The notes under the pieces were generated by a model. The model was not told the DNA's origin. It made no database searches and worked only from the letters and a program-made list of their open reading frames with translations. Position numbers and translations under genes: made by a program. From positions 62,001-126,000 of the forward strand of contig JAIOOU010000015.1 in assembly GCA_021414245.1 (NCBI GenBank): a stretch of 64,000 bases of DNA, given 5' to 3'. Numbering within the stretch: position 1 is the first letter of the stretch; each line of letters begins with the position of its first letter. This document shows, piece after piece, positions 36,844 through 45,675 of this stretch. The stretch comes from Chloroflexota bacterium (lineage in GTDB: Bacteria; Chloroflexota; Anaerolineae; Anaerolineales; Villigracilaceae).

Positions 36844-37491
36844 TTAAAACAGGCTCAACTGTTTAGGCTTATTAACTGGGGCTTCCACAACCTTCTTCCT
36901 TTCCTTCACCACCGCGGGTCTGCCCAGGGCAGTCCGCGCTGCCTGAAGTAATTCAGGCAGCTTGGCGAAATCCGCCAGAATGGTCGGCTTGAGCGCCGAT
37001 TGATGCAGGGCAGCCGCAGGATGAAACATGGGAATGACAAACCGCTCACCCACTTTTTGCATCTGCCCGTGCACCGCACTGATCTTAACTCCGGAAAAGA
37101 ACTTTCCCATCGAGATGCGCCCGAGCGTGACAATGATACTCGGATTGATGGCTTCGATCTGTGCCTCGAGATACTGATCGCAAGCCTCCAGTTCATCCGG
37201 CTGTGGGTCGCGGTTGCCGGGCGGCCTGCATTTTACGACATTGGCGATGAACACGTCCGCGCGGGTGACCTCCGCCTGAGCCAGGAGCTGGTCCAAAAAT
37301 TTGCCGGATGCGCCCACAAAAGGATGTCCCTGTTCGTTTTCGTGAAAGCCCGGGCCTTCGCCGATGAACATGATCTCAGCATCTGCAGGCCCGTCTCCCG
37401 GCACGGATTTCTTGCGCGATTCATGCAGGGCGCACTTTGTACAAACGGATATTTCATCGGCAAGCCGGGACAGGGTCTCTTCGGCAGTCAT
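36844..37491 (-). CDS. udg: Type-4 uracil-DNA glycosylase (iron-sulfur)
   Basis: A 215-residue base-excision-repair enzyme that removes uracil from DNA. Four cysteines at 17, 20, 88 and 104 (C-x2-C and KCRPPGNRDP with a later C) form the 4Fe-4S site of family 4. GEGPG (44-48) is motif 1 and MFHPAAALHQ is the C-terminal active-site motif. The tail after about residue 190 is lysine-rich and not conserved. The ATG follows the rimI stop directly, with AGGAGG inside the end of rimI. Family 4 is common in thermophiles and Chloroflexota. Confidence 0.92.
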   Translation of the reverse strand: MTAEETLSRLADEISVCTKCALHESRKKSVPGDGPADAEIMFIGEGPGFHENEQGHPFVGASGKFLDQLLAQAEVTRADVFIANVVKCRPPGNRDPQPDELEACDQYLEAQIEAINPSIIVTLGRISMGKFFSGVKISAVHGQMQKVGERFVIPMFHPAAALHQSALKPTILADFAKLPELLQAARTALGRPAVVKERKKVVEAPVNKPKQLSLF

Positions 37492-37947
37492 TCAACCTCC
37501 TGGCAGTCGATCCAGGGTCATGAGGATCGCGTCTTCATTATTATCCTTGTAGTAGGCTGCGCGGCGTCCGCCTTCTTCGTAGCCAAAGTTGCGATACATT
37601 TCCAACGCGGCCAGGTTGCCTGCGCGAACTTCCAAAAAGGATGTGATCGCACCTTCCTCCCTTGCAGACAGCAGGGTATGCATTAGTAATTTCCTGCCGA
37701 GTCCACGCCGGCGGTATTCGGGATGCGTGGCAATCGTGGCGATGTGGATCTCATCCACGATCAACCAGGCCACCAGCATGGCCGCAATCTTTCCATCCAC
37801 ATCCATTACCCAACAGCGCGAGGCCGGATTGTCTGTCAACTCATATCGGAAGGAACGTGACGGCCAGGGCAGACTAAAGGAAGCCTGATCGATCTCGACA
37901 ACCTGCTCCAGGTCCTCCAGGATCATTTTGCGAATGACTTCGCTCAT
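37492..37947 (-). CDS. rimI: Ribosomal-protein-alanine N-acetyltransferase RimI
   Basis: The 151-residue GNAT protein contains ATIATHPEYRRRGLGRKLLM, the acetyl-CoA-binding motif with the R-R-x-G-x-G loop, and EVRAGNLAALEMYRNFGYEE, a segment typical of RimI. It acetylates N-terminal alanine of ribosomal protein S18 in model bacteria (family knowledge). It overlaps tsaB by four bases (ATGA) and is followed directly by udg, the common tsaE-tsaB-rimI arrangement. Confidence 0.92.
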   Translation of the reverse strand: MSEVIRKMILEDLEQVVEIDQASFSLPWPSRSFRYELTDNPASRCWVMDVDGKIAAMLVAWLIVDEIHIATIATHPEYRRRGLGRKLLMHTLLSAREEGAITSFLEVRAGNLAALEMYRNFGYEEGGRRAAYYKDNNEDAILMTLDRLPGG

Positions 37948-38612
37948 TCGATCGGCGTTCCGGCAACATGCAGATACACCGGAGCCAGGCTGGCCGCATC
38001 GTCGACATCATTGTTCTGCCAGCGCGCCCAGGCAAGTTCCGCCAGAATGGCCGGACGACGCACACAATTGACCGGCGAAGCCAGCAGCACGTTGACCCGT
38101 TTGCGTGCCAGACGAGTGCGATCCTCCGATGATAACTCACCCACCACATAAGTCGGACTCTCGATTGCGTCTGCGAGCTCCTCCACGGTCCCGCTTCTTA
38201 CAGGACCCTGAACCTGCCACCCATTCTTCACGTTTTTATACTCACTGAATGCGATCCGCTTGCGCCCGGCCTGAATGACCGTGATCAAGGGATTTCTGCC
38301 TGGGGGCTGCGCGGCTGCGATGATGTCCAGAGTGGGGATTCCCACCACCGGCAGGTGGCGCGCCAGCGCGATCCCTTTTACAAAAGACAACCCAACCCGC
38401 AGGCTGGTGAATGAACCCGGACCGACAGCCACTCCCAAAACGCTGACCATGTCCATCGAAATGCCGCAGCGACTCAAAAGTCCCGCAAGAGCCGGCGCCA
38501 GCTCGGTGGTGTGATGCTGACGGGTCGTCCAGGTCATTTCGCCCGGCACCTGTGACCCGTCATATAAAGCCAGCCCGACCTGCGCAGTGGAAGTATCAAC
38601 AGCAAGCAGCAT
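37944..38612 (-). CDS. tsaB: tRNA threonylcarbamoyladenosine biosynthesis protein TsaB
   Basis: The 222-residue protein starts MLLAVDTSTAQVGLALYDG, the ASKHA-fold opening of TsaB, and contains LGVAVGPGSFTSLRVGLSFV and KGIALARHLPVVGIPTLD. TsaB supports TsaD in forming t6A37 on ANN-decoding tRNAs. Its ATG overlaps the tsaE stop by one base (TAATG), so the two are coupled. Confidence 0.95.
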   Translation of the reverse strand: MLLAVDTSTAQVGLALYDGSQVPGEMTWTTRQHHTTELAPALAGLLSRCGISMDMVSVLGVAVGPGSFTSLRVGLSFVKGIALARHLPVVGIPTLDIIAAAQPPGRNPLITVIQAGRKRIAFSEYKNVKNGWQVQGPVRSGTVEELADAIESPTYVVGELSSEDRTRLARKRVNVLLASPVNCVRRPAILAELAWARWQNNDVDDAASLAPVYLHVAGTPIE

Positions 38613-39106
38613 TATCCGGCTCCAAAGGATTGGCGGATGCCGTCCAATAAAACATCATATCTTTTTCCGTTTGCATGAAAACGCATCTGGCGCTGCTCAT
38701 CCCCGATGTGATCGAGGTTGATCCACAAACGGTCCTTCGGGATGAGGTTTCCAAGCCGCTCGGGCCATTCAATGATCAAAGCGCCCTCCGTCAGCATGGT
38801 ATCCAGGTCCAACTCCTCGGCTTCCGGAATGGACTCAAGCCGATACGTATCGAGGTGAAAGAGCTGATCGCCGTTCGCGCGCCGATACATATTGACGAGG
38901 ATAAAAGTGGGGCTGGAAACAGAATCGAGGGAACCCCAACCCTGCGCAAGTCCCTGCACAAAGGTGGTTTTCCCGGCACCAAGATTTCCCTGCAGGCAGA
39001 CAACATCCCCTGCCTTGATCTCACTGCCAAGGCGCATGCCGATCCGGCGGGTTTGCCCGGGGCTGCGGCTGAAGAAGTCAACGGTATGTGCATCCAGAAT
39101 GGGCAT
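38612..39106 (-). CDS. tsaE: tRNA threonylcarbamoyladenosine biosynthesis ATPase TsaE
   Basis: The 164-residue P-loop protein has LQGNLGAGKTTFVQGLAQGW (about 35-54), the TsaE Walker A, followed by SSPTFILVNMY and LFHLDTYRLES. It is the ATPase of the bacterial t6A complex with TsaB and TsaD. It is the first gene of the tsaE-tsaB-rimI-udg operon, and a TATAAT lies nine bases before its ATG. Confidence 0.95.
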   Translation of the reverse strand: MPILDAHTVDFFSRSPGQTRRIGMRLGSEIKAGDVVCLQGNLGAGKTTFVQGLAQGWGSLDSVSSPTFILVNMYRRANGDQLFHLDTYRLESIPEAEELDLDTMLTEGALIIEWPERLGNLIPKDRLWINLDHIGDEQRQMRFHANGKRYDVLLDGIRQSFGAG

Positions 39107-39115
39107 TGCGGGAGA

Positions 39116-39121
39116 ATTATA
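39116..39121 (-). promoter_or_regulatory. -10 box directly before tsaE
   Basis: TATAAT on the minus strand with nine bases to the ATG at 39106. Transcription would start at or next to the first codon. A matching -35 box is not obvious. Confidence 0.4.
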
Positions 39122-39227
39122 CTCCCTGACAAATGGCGGGATAAACCACGCAAAAAATTCGCAGACCCCATCCTTCCATGAATTGGAACGGTGCGATCCG
39201 CGAATTTTGGAAAAGGAAACTTTTTCG

Positions 39228-40472
39228 CTATAACTTTAGCCTGGCGGAAATGCGCGAAGCCAGACTCCCGCGCCAGTTTTGCAGAATGGCTTCCATGTAC
39301 AGTGCCTCGAGAGCGCGCACCTGTCCTTCGATGGAGAATTTTTCGCTCAACTCCATGGATCGTTTTCCATAGCGGGCAAGTTTTTCAGGGTCAGACAGCA
39401 GGCGCACCAGCGTGTCGCTAAAGGCGTTCACATCCAATGGCGTCAAATGACCGTTCTCATTTTCCACGATCATGCCTTCGAAGGCTTCATCCTGCACCGC
39501 CACCAACGGCAAACCGGAGGCGATCGCTTCGATCACGGAGATGGGATGAACCTCGGTCGTGGAAGCGGAAAGGAACACGGTACCGTCATGCAGCAGGTCC
39601 GGCAGATCGGCGCGGCCAACCATGCCCAGGAAATGGATGCGATGTTTTACACTGGTCGCGGCGGCATGTTCCTCCAGCTTTTTGCGCGCACTTCCATCCC
39701 CGGCAAATACAAGATGGGCTTCCGGGATCCGGTCCGCAAGAAGCGCAAAGGCATCGATCAGAAAATCGAGACGCTTCTCCGGGTCAACCCGCCCAACGGT
39801 TAAAAGGACCGGCGTATCCGGCTTTAACCCGAGCCTGTTTCGAAAACTTCCGGGATTCTTGGCCGTTTTGAAATTGCTCAGGTCGATCCCATTCGGGATG
39901 GTATAGATCGGTTTGGTGACCTTCTGCTCGAGCAGCAGACGGTGGAATTTCGGAGAGGGCACCACGATCTGATCGCCGAGATTGGTGGAGGTGGTGCTGA
40001 ACCAGCGCGCGGCATGACGAATCAGGGCGGTGCCGCCGATGATCTTAAGATAATGGGTGTAATCGGTGATCGAGGTGTGATAGGTGTAGATCAAGGGCAG
40101 GTTCTTCGTGGAGGCTGTGAAATAAGCCAGCAGCCCCACGGTCAAGGGACTGTGTGCATGCAATACGTCAAAGTGTTTGCGGGTGAGAGACCAGGTGCTG
40201 CGTGGAGTCCCCAGCACGGCCACATAAATGGGAGGATCGTTCAAATACTTCAAGGACGGCAGGCGCACCACACCGGGTTTTTCATCGGTATAGCCCGGGA
40301 TTCGGGGAGCAAAAATGGTGACCTGATGTCCGCGCTTCTGCAACCCTTCTGAAACCAGCTGCAGGGAAATGGAAACACCATTCACCTGCGGGGCATACGT
40401 ATCGGTGAACAGGCCGATACGAAGGGAGGCGAGATTTTTTTTCAGATCAGATTCGGTAGGGGAATTGGCCAT
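39228..40472 (-). CDS. GT4 glycosyltransferase, diacylglycerol-glucosyltransferase-like
   Basis: The 414-residue GT-B enzyme opens LRIGLFTDTYAPQVNGVSIS, then VLHAHSPLTVGLLA and YTYHTSITDYTHYL, a pattern typical of alpha-monoglucosyl-diacylglycerol synthases and related mannosyltransferases. The donor side shows LTVGRVDPEKRLDFLIDAF and TEVHPISVIEAIASGLPL (E-x7-E). It stands alone outside the main polysaccharide locus, so it could make a membrane glycolipid. The acceptor is inferred from family resemblance only. Confidence 0.82.
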   Translation of the reverse strand: MANSPTESDLKKNLASLRIGLFTDTYAPQVNGVSISLQLVSEGLQKRGHQVTIFAPRIPGYTDEKPGVVRLPSLKYLNDPPIYVAVLGTPRSTWSLTRKHFDVLHAHSPLTVGLLAYFTASTKNLPLIYTYHTSITDYTHYLKIIGGTALIRHAARWFSTTSTNLGDQIVVPSPKFHRLLLEQKVTKPIYTIPNGIDLSNFKTAKNPGSFRNRLGLKPDTPVLLTVGRVDPEKRLDFLIDAFALLADRIPEAHLVFAGDGSARKKLEEHAAATSVKHRIHFLGMVGRADLPDLLHDGTVFLSASTTEVHPISVIEAIASGLPLVAVQDEAFEGMIVENENGHLTPLDVNAFSDTLVRLLSDPEKLARYGKRSMELSEKFSIEGQVRALEALYMEAILQNWRGSLASRISARLKL

Positions 40473-40536
40473 GCGGCATGTCTCCAGCGCTTTAAATTAT
40501 CCCCGAATGGCGGGGTAAAAATATTTTATCTCGATA

Positions 40537-40767
40537 TCAGTTTTCATCCGGATTTTTCTGCAGGGAAACAGACGGTTCTTCATGTTTCGTCAAATTGGCC
40601 TTTATGCGCTTTGCCAGTTCGCGACGGGTCAGCAGGACACGATGCTGGCAGCCTTTGCATTCGAGGCCGATGTCCGCACCCAGGCGCACCACTGTCCACT
40701 CATACGAGCCGCAGGGATGGGGTTTCCTCAAACGCAAATGGTCGTTCAATTGCAGGTCGGGAAGCAT
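40537..40767 (-). CDS. DUF951 family small protein
   Basis: A 76-residue protein with the DUF951 pattern: LRLRKPHPCGSYEWTVVRLG, then ADIGLECKGCQHRVLLTRRE. The three cysteines (CG and C-x2-C) could hold a metal. An ATG at 40767 is chosen because the family starts close to this point; an upstream ATG at 40800 adds eleven poorly conserved residues. DUF951 proteins are widespread in Gram-positives and Chloroflexota, often with no known role. Confidence 0.8.
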   Translation of the reverse strand: MLPDLQLNDHLRLRKPHPCGSYEWTVVRLGADIGLECKGCQHRVLLTRRELAKRIKANLTKHEEPSVSLQKNPDEN

Positions 40768-40901
40768 GCCCAGGATTATACCGCCATGGCAAAGGCGCAC
40801 GTCAGCGGCGGGTTAAGGGAATGTAAACAACAAACAAATTATTCGGTCCACTATCACCCCTGCCGGAACCCGTCCATGCCGCTTAAAATGAACAAAGATT
40901 G

Positions 40902-40907
40902 TATAAT
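40902..40907 (+). promoter_or_regulatory. -10 box directly before the thioesterase gene
   Basis: TATAAT with six bases (CCCAGC) before the ATG at 40914 and no ribosome-binding site between them, suggesting a leaderless transcript. Confidence 0.5.
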
Positions 40908-40913
40908 CCCAGC

Positions 40914-41336
40914 ATGAATAAATTCAAATTCTTTCACCCGGTGGAAGTCCGATATGGGGATTTGGATCCGCAGGGGCACGTCAACAACGCCAAGCATCTC
41001 ACTTTTTTCGAGCAAGCCCGCATTGCCTACATGATCGAATTGGGGCTGTTCACAAAAGACCAGTCTTTTATGGAGATCGGCGTGATCCTGGCGGATATTC
41101 ACATTGCCTACCTCGCGCCGGTTTACTTTGGTGAGCACATCAAGGTTGGGGTGCATGCCGCGAAACTGGGCAACAAGTCCATGACCTGGCTGCAGAATAT
41201 CGTGGACGCCAAAACCGGCAAGGAACTGGCCCGGGGCGAAGTGGTCATGGTCACCTACGACTACAGGGAAGCCAGGACGATCAATATTCCGCACGAGTGG
41301 CGCGAGAAGATCAAGGCCTTTGAAGATCAAACCTAA
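40914..41336 (+). CDS. Acyl-CoA thioesterase (YbgC/FadM, 4HBT hot-dog fold)
   Basis: A 140-residue protein with VRYGDLDPQGHVNNAKHLTF (about 11-30), where the aspartate in the GDLD/GHVNN motif is the catalytic residue of 4-hydroxybenzoyl-CoA-type thioesterases. YMIELGL and the later beta strands fit the hot-dog fold. It hydrolyses a fatty or aromatic acyl-CoA; the chain preference cannot be read. An in-frame TTG at 40899 lies upstream, but the ATG at 40914 fits the family start and the -10 box. Confidence 0.9.
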   Translation: MNKFKFFHPVEVRYGDLDPQGHVNNAKHLTFFEQARIAYMIELGLFTKDQSFMEIGVILADIHIAYLAPVYFGEHIKVGVHAAKLGNKSMTWLQNIVDAKTGKELARGEVVMVTYDYREARTINIPHEWREKIKAFEDQT

Positions 41337-41387
41337 ATATTGGAACGTACTGCCCTGCAGACTTTCCAACAAATTCCTGGAGCAGTC

Positions 41388-42437
41388 ATGTCCCTTCCTG
41401 CAATTAACGAAAAATATTTCACTTCCTTCCTGGTTGACCTGCTCAACATCCACTCGCCGACCGGTTTCGCAGACCCGGCCATTGAATTTGTGGAAAAGGA
41501 ATTATCCAAATACAAACAGCTCCAGCTTTCACGCACGCGTAAAGGCGCACTGGTTGCAAAATGGGAAGTCAAGAGTGACCTGCCCCCGGTTGCATTAACC
41601 GCCCATGCGGACACGCTTGGCGCGGTGGTCAAGGAGATCAAACCCAACGGACGTTTGAAGTTGAGCCGCATCGGCGGCATCCAATGGCCGAGCGTGGAGA
41701 CTGAAGGCGTGTGGATCATCACCTCCAAAGGCGATCGAATCCGCGGTTCGGTCCTGATCGATACGGCTTCGGGTCACATTTACAGCGCGGCCGGCAGCAA
41801 AACCCCGCGCAACGACGCGCACATGGAGGTGCGCCTGGATGCGCGCACAACCTCCGAAAAGGAAACCCGTGACCTGGGCATCAACATCGGCGACTGCGTG
41901 GCCTTCGATCCGCGCGTGGAAGTGACCAACGGATTCATCCGCTCGCGCTTTCTGGACGACAAGGCTTGCGTGGCAAATCTCGTGGCGGCGATCAAGTCAA
42001 TGGCAGAAGCAGGCCAAAGTCCGGCCCGAAGCGCGTACTTTCTCATTTCGAATTATGAAGAGGTCGGTCACGGCGCGGCAGCCGGCATCCCGGATGAGGT
42101 CGCGGAACTGGTGACCGTGGACATGGCCGTGGTCGGCAGCGGACAGGAGTCGGATGAATTTCATGCAACCCTGTGCATCAAGGACAGCAGCGGGCCCTAT
42201 CACGGGGGCTTGAACAAAAAGATGCGCACGATCGCGCAAAAACATAGCATCCCATATAAAACGGATGTGTATCCATTCTATGGTTCGGACGGTGAAGCCT
42301 TCTGGCGTGCAGGCGGAGACGTGGCGCTCTCGCTGATCGGTCCCGGCATCGACGCCTCGCACAATTACGAGCGCGCGCACATGGATGGGCTGAATGCCAC
42401 CACGAACTGGATCATGGCCTACCTGCTCGAACATTAA
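41388..42437 (+). CDS. M42 family metallopeptidase (aminopeptidase)
   Basis: The 349-residue protein has the di-metal ligands of M42: H in TAHADTLGAVV, D in SRFLDDKACVANL, and E residues in ISNYEEVGHGAA, followed by VTVDMAVVG and a late H in SHNYERAHMDG. It cleaves N-terminal residues from peptides in the cytoplasm as a large oligomer (family knowledge). The ATG at 41388 has GGAG five bases upstream. The frame is open upstream to 41340 without a good site. Confidence 0.92.
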   Translation: MSLPAINEKYFTSFLVDLLNIHSPTGFADPAIEFVEKELSKYKQLQLSRTRKGALVAKWEVKSDLPPVALTAHADTLGAVVKEIKPNGRLKLSRIGGIQWPSVETEGVWIITSKGDRIRGSVLIDTASGHIYSAAGSKTPRNDAHMEVRLDARTTSEKETRDLGINIGDCVAFDPRVEVTNGFIRSRFLDDKACVANLVAAIKSMAEAGQSPARSAYFLISNYEEVGHGAAAGIPDEVAELVTVDMAVVGSGQESDEFHATLCIKDSSGPYHGGLNKKMRTIAQKHSIPYKTDVYPFYGSDGEAFWRAGGDVALSLIGPGIDASHNYERAHMDGLNATTNWIMAYLLEH

Positions 42438-42506
42438 AAACCTGTAAGGTAATGATTCCGGCAGAGAGGCTATCTGCACAGAAACACTTTTAACAAGAGG
42501 ATAGCC

Positions 42507-42992
42507 ATGCCCATAGAATCAATTGACGCAAAGATCGGCTCGTTCGCCCCTGACTTCAAATTGCAGGCCACCAACGGGCAGGAAATCGCCCTTTCGGATT
42601 TTCGCGGAAAATCAAATGTGATCCTGTTTTTCATCCGCGAGACCACCTGTCCACAATGCCGCACCCACGTTGCCCAGCTGGGGCGCATGCAGGACCAATT
42701 CCGCGAAGCGGGCGCGGAGATCGTTGTCATCCTCGGGAACGATCTGGACACCGCAAAAATATATGCGGACGGGATCGACCTGCCTTTTCCCATTCTTTCA
42801 GACCCGGAACGCAAGGTCTATCACCTGTACGAACTGGAAAAATACTTCCTGCTCTTCCAGCGCACCGCCTCGCTGGTGGTGGACAAGCTCGGCATTGTTC
42901 GATATCTCAAACGCACGACCGTGCCGAACGTCTGGCTGCAGGAGACCCGCGAGCTATATGGCTTCGTGGACAGCCTGAACCTGGCGCAATAA
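42507..42992 (+). CDS. Peroxiredoxin/AhpC-TSA-like redox protein
   Basis: A 161-residue thioredoxin-fold protein. IGSFAPDFKLQATNGQEIAL (about 10-29) is the typical AhpC/TSA opening, and the active site is TTCPQCRTH, a CxxC form as in bacterioferritin-comigratory or thioredoxin-like members. It has no signal peptide and should act in the cytoplasm on peroxides or disulfides. AGAGGA precedes the ATG, and a strong terminator follows at 43010-43039. Confidence 0.85.
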   Translation: MPIESIDAKIGSFAPDFKLQATNGQEIALSDFRGKSNVILFFIRETTCPQCRTHVAQLGRMQDQFREAGAEIVVILGNDLDTAKIYADGIDLPFPILSDPERKVYHLYELEKYFLLFQRTASLVVDKLGIVRYLKRTTVPNVWLQETRELYGFVDSLNLAQ

Positions 42993-43009
42993 TTCAATCT
43001 GCAGATTTC

Positions 43010-43039
43010 AAAAAAGACTCACGAGTGTGAGTCTTTTTT
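43010..43039 (+). terminator. Rho-independent terminator
   Basis: Arms AAAAAAGACTCAC and GTGAGTCTTTTTT with a four-base loop, ending in six T. It closes the transcript of the peroxiredoxin-like gene. The A-rich left arm would allow some function for the opposite strand too. Confidence 0.9.
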
Positions 43040-43040
43040 G

Positions 43041-43069
43041 TTTACTTGTCCCCTTCTTGACTGTATACT
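43041..43069 (+). promoter_or_regulatory. Promoter of the F420-dependent oxidoreductase gene
   Basis: TTTACT (43041-43046) and TATACT (43064-43069) are spaced 17 bases apart, and the ATG follows six bases after the -10 box. The promoter begins immediately after the preceding terminator. Confidence 0.6.
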
Positions 43070-43075
43070 TGACTT

Positions 43076-44080
43076 ATGAAACTGGATGCCGCCCTGCCCC
43101 TTGTCGCCTTGAAAGAGGTCCCCGCCATTGCGAAAGCCGCGCAAGAGACCGGATTCGCCGCGTTGTGGACCCAGGAAACCCAGCACGATCCCTTCCTGCC
43201 CTGCACCTTGATCGCGGAGCACTCCGCGGACATGCAGTTTGGCACAGCCATCGCGGTCTCCTTTGCACGCTCGCCCGCGAACCTGGCCTATACCGCCTGG
43301 GACCTGTCGGCGCAATCGGGGGGAAGATTCATTTTGGGACTGGGCACCCAGGTCAAGGCACATATCGAACGCAGGTTCGGCATGACCTGGCCCGAGTCTG
43401 TGACCGGAAAACTGCGCGAACAGATCCAGGTCATCCGCGCCTTTTGGGACCACTGGCAAAACGGCACGAAATTGAATTTCCGCGGCGAATATTACAAGGC
43501 CACCTTGATGTCGCCCTTCTTTAATCCAGGCGCGATCGAACACCCGGAGATTCCGATTTACATTGCCGGAGTCAACACGGGACTGGCCCGGCTGGCGGGC
43601 GAAATGTGCCAGGGATTCCATGCACATCCATTCAACAGTTCAAGATATATGCAGGAAGTCATTCTCCCGGCCATTGACGAGGGACTGCAAAAGGAGAGCC
43701 GCAAGAGGGCGGACATCGCAGTCTCGATGACGGCCTTCGTGGCGACCTCGCCCGAGGAAGAGTCCTTTGCGCGCATGCAGATCGCCTTCTATGCCTCCAC
43801 CCCTTCCTATAAAGCCGTCATGGACCTGCACGGCTGGGGGCAGACCGCTGAAAAATTATCGGGCTTTGCCGCCAAAGGGGAATGGGCCGAGATGCCCATG
43901 CTCATCACCGATAAAATGCTGGATGAATTTTGTCTGATGACCAGTCAGGATAATCTGGCGGACGATCTGAAGAAACGTTTCGGCGGCATCGCCGATCGAC
44001 TGACTCTTTACACGCCGTTTGTCCCAAAGGAAAAGGATGAGTGGTGGAGAAGGCTGGCGAAGGCATTTCATTCGTTATAA
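43076..44080 (+). CDS. LLM-class F420-dependent oxidoreductase (TIGR03617-like)
   Basis: A 334-residue TIM-barrel protein of the luciferase-like family. Characteristic segments are FAALWTQETQHDPFLP, GTAIAVSFARSPANLAY, GGRFILGLGTQVKAHIERRF and IPIYIAGVNTGLARLAGE. It matches the coenzyme-F420-dependent subgroup I know as TIGR03617. The substrate is unknown. An F420/NADP-type reductase lies at 58002-58646, supporting F420 use by the organism. Confidence 0.87.
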   Translation: MKLDAALPLVALKEVPAIAKAAQETGFAALWTQETQHDPFLPCTLIAEHSADMQFGTAIAVSFARSPANLAYTAWDLSAQSGGRFILGLGTQVKAHIERRFGMTWPESVTGKLREQIQVIRAFWDHWQNGTKLNFRGEYYKATLMSPFFNPGAIEHPEIPIYIAGVNTGLARLAGEMCQGFHAHPFNSSRYMQEVILPAIDEGLQKESRKRADIAVSMTAFVATSPEEESFARMQIAFYASTPSYKAVMDLHGWGQTAEKLSGFAAKGEWAEMPMLITDKMLDEFCLMTSQDNLADDLKKRFGGIADRLTLYTPFVPKEKDEWWRRLAKAFHSL

Positions 44081-44082
44081 AA

Positions 44083-44976
44083 ATGAAATCCTCCCGTGCT
44101 TATTCCTCCCCGCAAGACCTGCAATCCATACTTGCGCTGTTGAATATAGCACGGCCCGTTGAGCAATTGACCGACTATCCAAACAATGTAGACTTGCACG
44201 AATTACTACAGTCCGCAGCAGCACAGGCGAATACACGTCTCTGGTTTGAAGACGAGCAGCCGTCCGGCTATGCACTGGTGGACGAATACAACAACCTGCT
44301 CTTTGACTGTCTGCCAGGTCAACTTGATGCACTTGGCGATGAAATCATTGAATGGGGATTAAGCTGCCTTAATAGCGGGGCAACATCACTTGATGCGACC
44401 GACCGCGAAGGCGATACAACCCGGATTGCATTTCTTGAAAAGCATGGTTTCGTGAGAACTCCCACGGAAACCATTTCCATGCGCCGCGATCTGGACAAAC
44501 CGATTCCAAACCCTGTTCTGCCCGCAGGCTTTACCATCCGCCCGGTAAAGGGCGAAGAGGAAGTTGAGGCATTGGCAGAACTTCACCGCCATGCATTTGG
44601 CACGGATCATGTCACCGCCGAAGTGCGGCGGACATGGATGCGGGTCCCAGAATATGATCCCGCCCTCGACCTGGTTGCCGTCGCACCGGATGGGACTTTT
44701 GCTGCATATTGCATGTGTTCCATCAGTCGCGAACAAAATCAAACCACCGGTGACCTGGCGGGCCGGACCGACCCAGTGGCAACTCACCCGCATTATCAAA
44801 AACTTGGCCTGGCACGGGCATTATTATGTACAGGTTTGCGCCTTCTCAAGGAACGGGACATGAAAGCAGCAGTTCTCGGCACTGGCGGTGACAATATTGC
44901 CATGCAAAATACCGCACGTTCTGCCGGATTTTATATCAGCCACAAAAAGATCTGGTTTGAGAAAACCGTCAAATAA
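44083..44976 (+). CDS. GNAT-family acetyltransferase
   Basis: The 297-residue protein is made of two related halves, each with a GNAT-like layout. The C-terminal half has the acetyl-CoA motif DPVATHPHYQKLGLARALLC (Q-x-x-G-x-A) and LGTGGDNIAMQNTARSAGFY. The first half is degenerate. The ATG at 44083 comes two bases after the stop of the F420-dependent gene, so they are co-transcribed. The acceptor is unknown. Confidence 0.82.
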   Translation: MKSSRAYSSPQDLQSILALLNIARPVEQLTDYPNNVDLHELLQSAAAQANTRLWFEDEQPSGYALVDEYNNLLFDCLPGQLDALGDEIIEWGLSCLNSGATSLDATDREGDTTRIAFLEKHGFVRTPTETISMRRDLDKPIPNPVLPAGFTIRPVKGEEEVEALAELHRHAFGTDHVTAEVRRTWMRVPEYDPALDLVAVAPDGTFAAYCMCSISREQNQTTGDLAGRTDPVATHPHYQKLGLARALLCTGLRLLKERDMKAAVLGTGGDNIAMQNTARSAGFYISHKKIWFEKTVK

Positions 44977-45043
44977 ATAAAGGATTTCGCCGGCTGTCAA
45001 ACCAGATCCTGCACATTGATCAAATCTCAGACAAGGAGAAGCC

Positions 45044-45667
45044 ATGAACATTTTCACCTGGATTGCCGCGGGTATTGTCATCGTCACATTGATCTATGTA
45101 AGCTTTGTCCTCACCGTGGCTGACTGGTTCGCCGATCTTCGCAAAGGACAAGCCGTCTCGTTATTACCCGAGCGCGCAGGGCGCACATGGCCGCTATGGA
45201 CGCAGGTTCTCATGATCGTCCTTGGCATGGCGCTTTGCGTCCCCCTTTTCTACTTTGGCTGGATCCCGCTGTTTCCTGTGCCACCCAGCCTGGCGCTCAC
45301 TTTCGGTGTGATCGGTTTGCTTTTGTATCTGGCCGGTTTTACCTTTGTCATTTGGGCGCGGCGAACCCTTGGAAAATACTGGGGACTAAGCACCAGTCTG
45401 CAGGTTAAATTACAGGATGACCATCAACTCATCCAGAACGGACCCTATGCCTTGGTGCGTCATCCGATGTATTCCGGCTGGTGGGCGGCCATGCTCGGAT
45501 TGACCTTGTTGTATCCGGTCTGGGCAGTCTTTCTGCTGTTCCTATCTACATTGATCTCCTTCCTCGGCCGGGCCCGCCGTGAGGAATCCGCGCTCGCAGA
45601 AAGATTTGGCAATAGTTGGGTAGAATACAGGCAGCGAACCAAATTCTTGATCCCATATATCTACTAG
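45044..45667 (+). CDS. Isoprenylcysteine-carboxylmethyltransferase-like membrane methyltransferase
   Basis: The 207-residue protein has about five hydrophobic segments and the C-terminal SAM-binding motif of ICMT/PEMT proteins: NGPYALVRHPMYSGWWAAML (about 130-149) and later EESALAERFG with YRQRTKFLIPYIY. AAGGAG stands five bases before the ATG. In bacteria such proteins may methylate lipids or small molecules; the substrate is unknown. Confidence 0.85.
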   Translation: MNIFTWIAAGIVIVTLIYVSFVLTVADWFADLRKGQAVSLLPERAGRTWPLWTQVLMIVLGMALCVPLFYFGWIPLFPVPPSLALTFGVIGLLLYLAGFTFVIWARRTLGKYWGLSTSLQVKLQDDHQLIQNGPYALVRHPMYSGWWAAMLGLTLLYPVWAVFLLFLSTLISFLGRARREESALAERFGNSWVEYRQRTKFLIPYIY

Positions 45668-45675
45668 GAACCTTT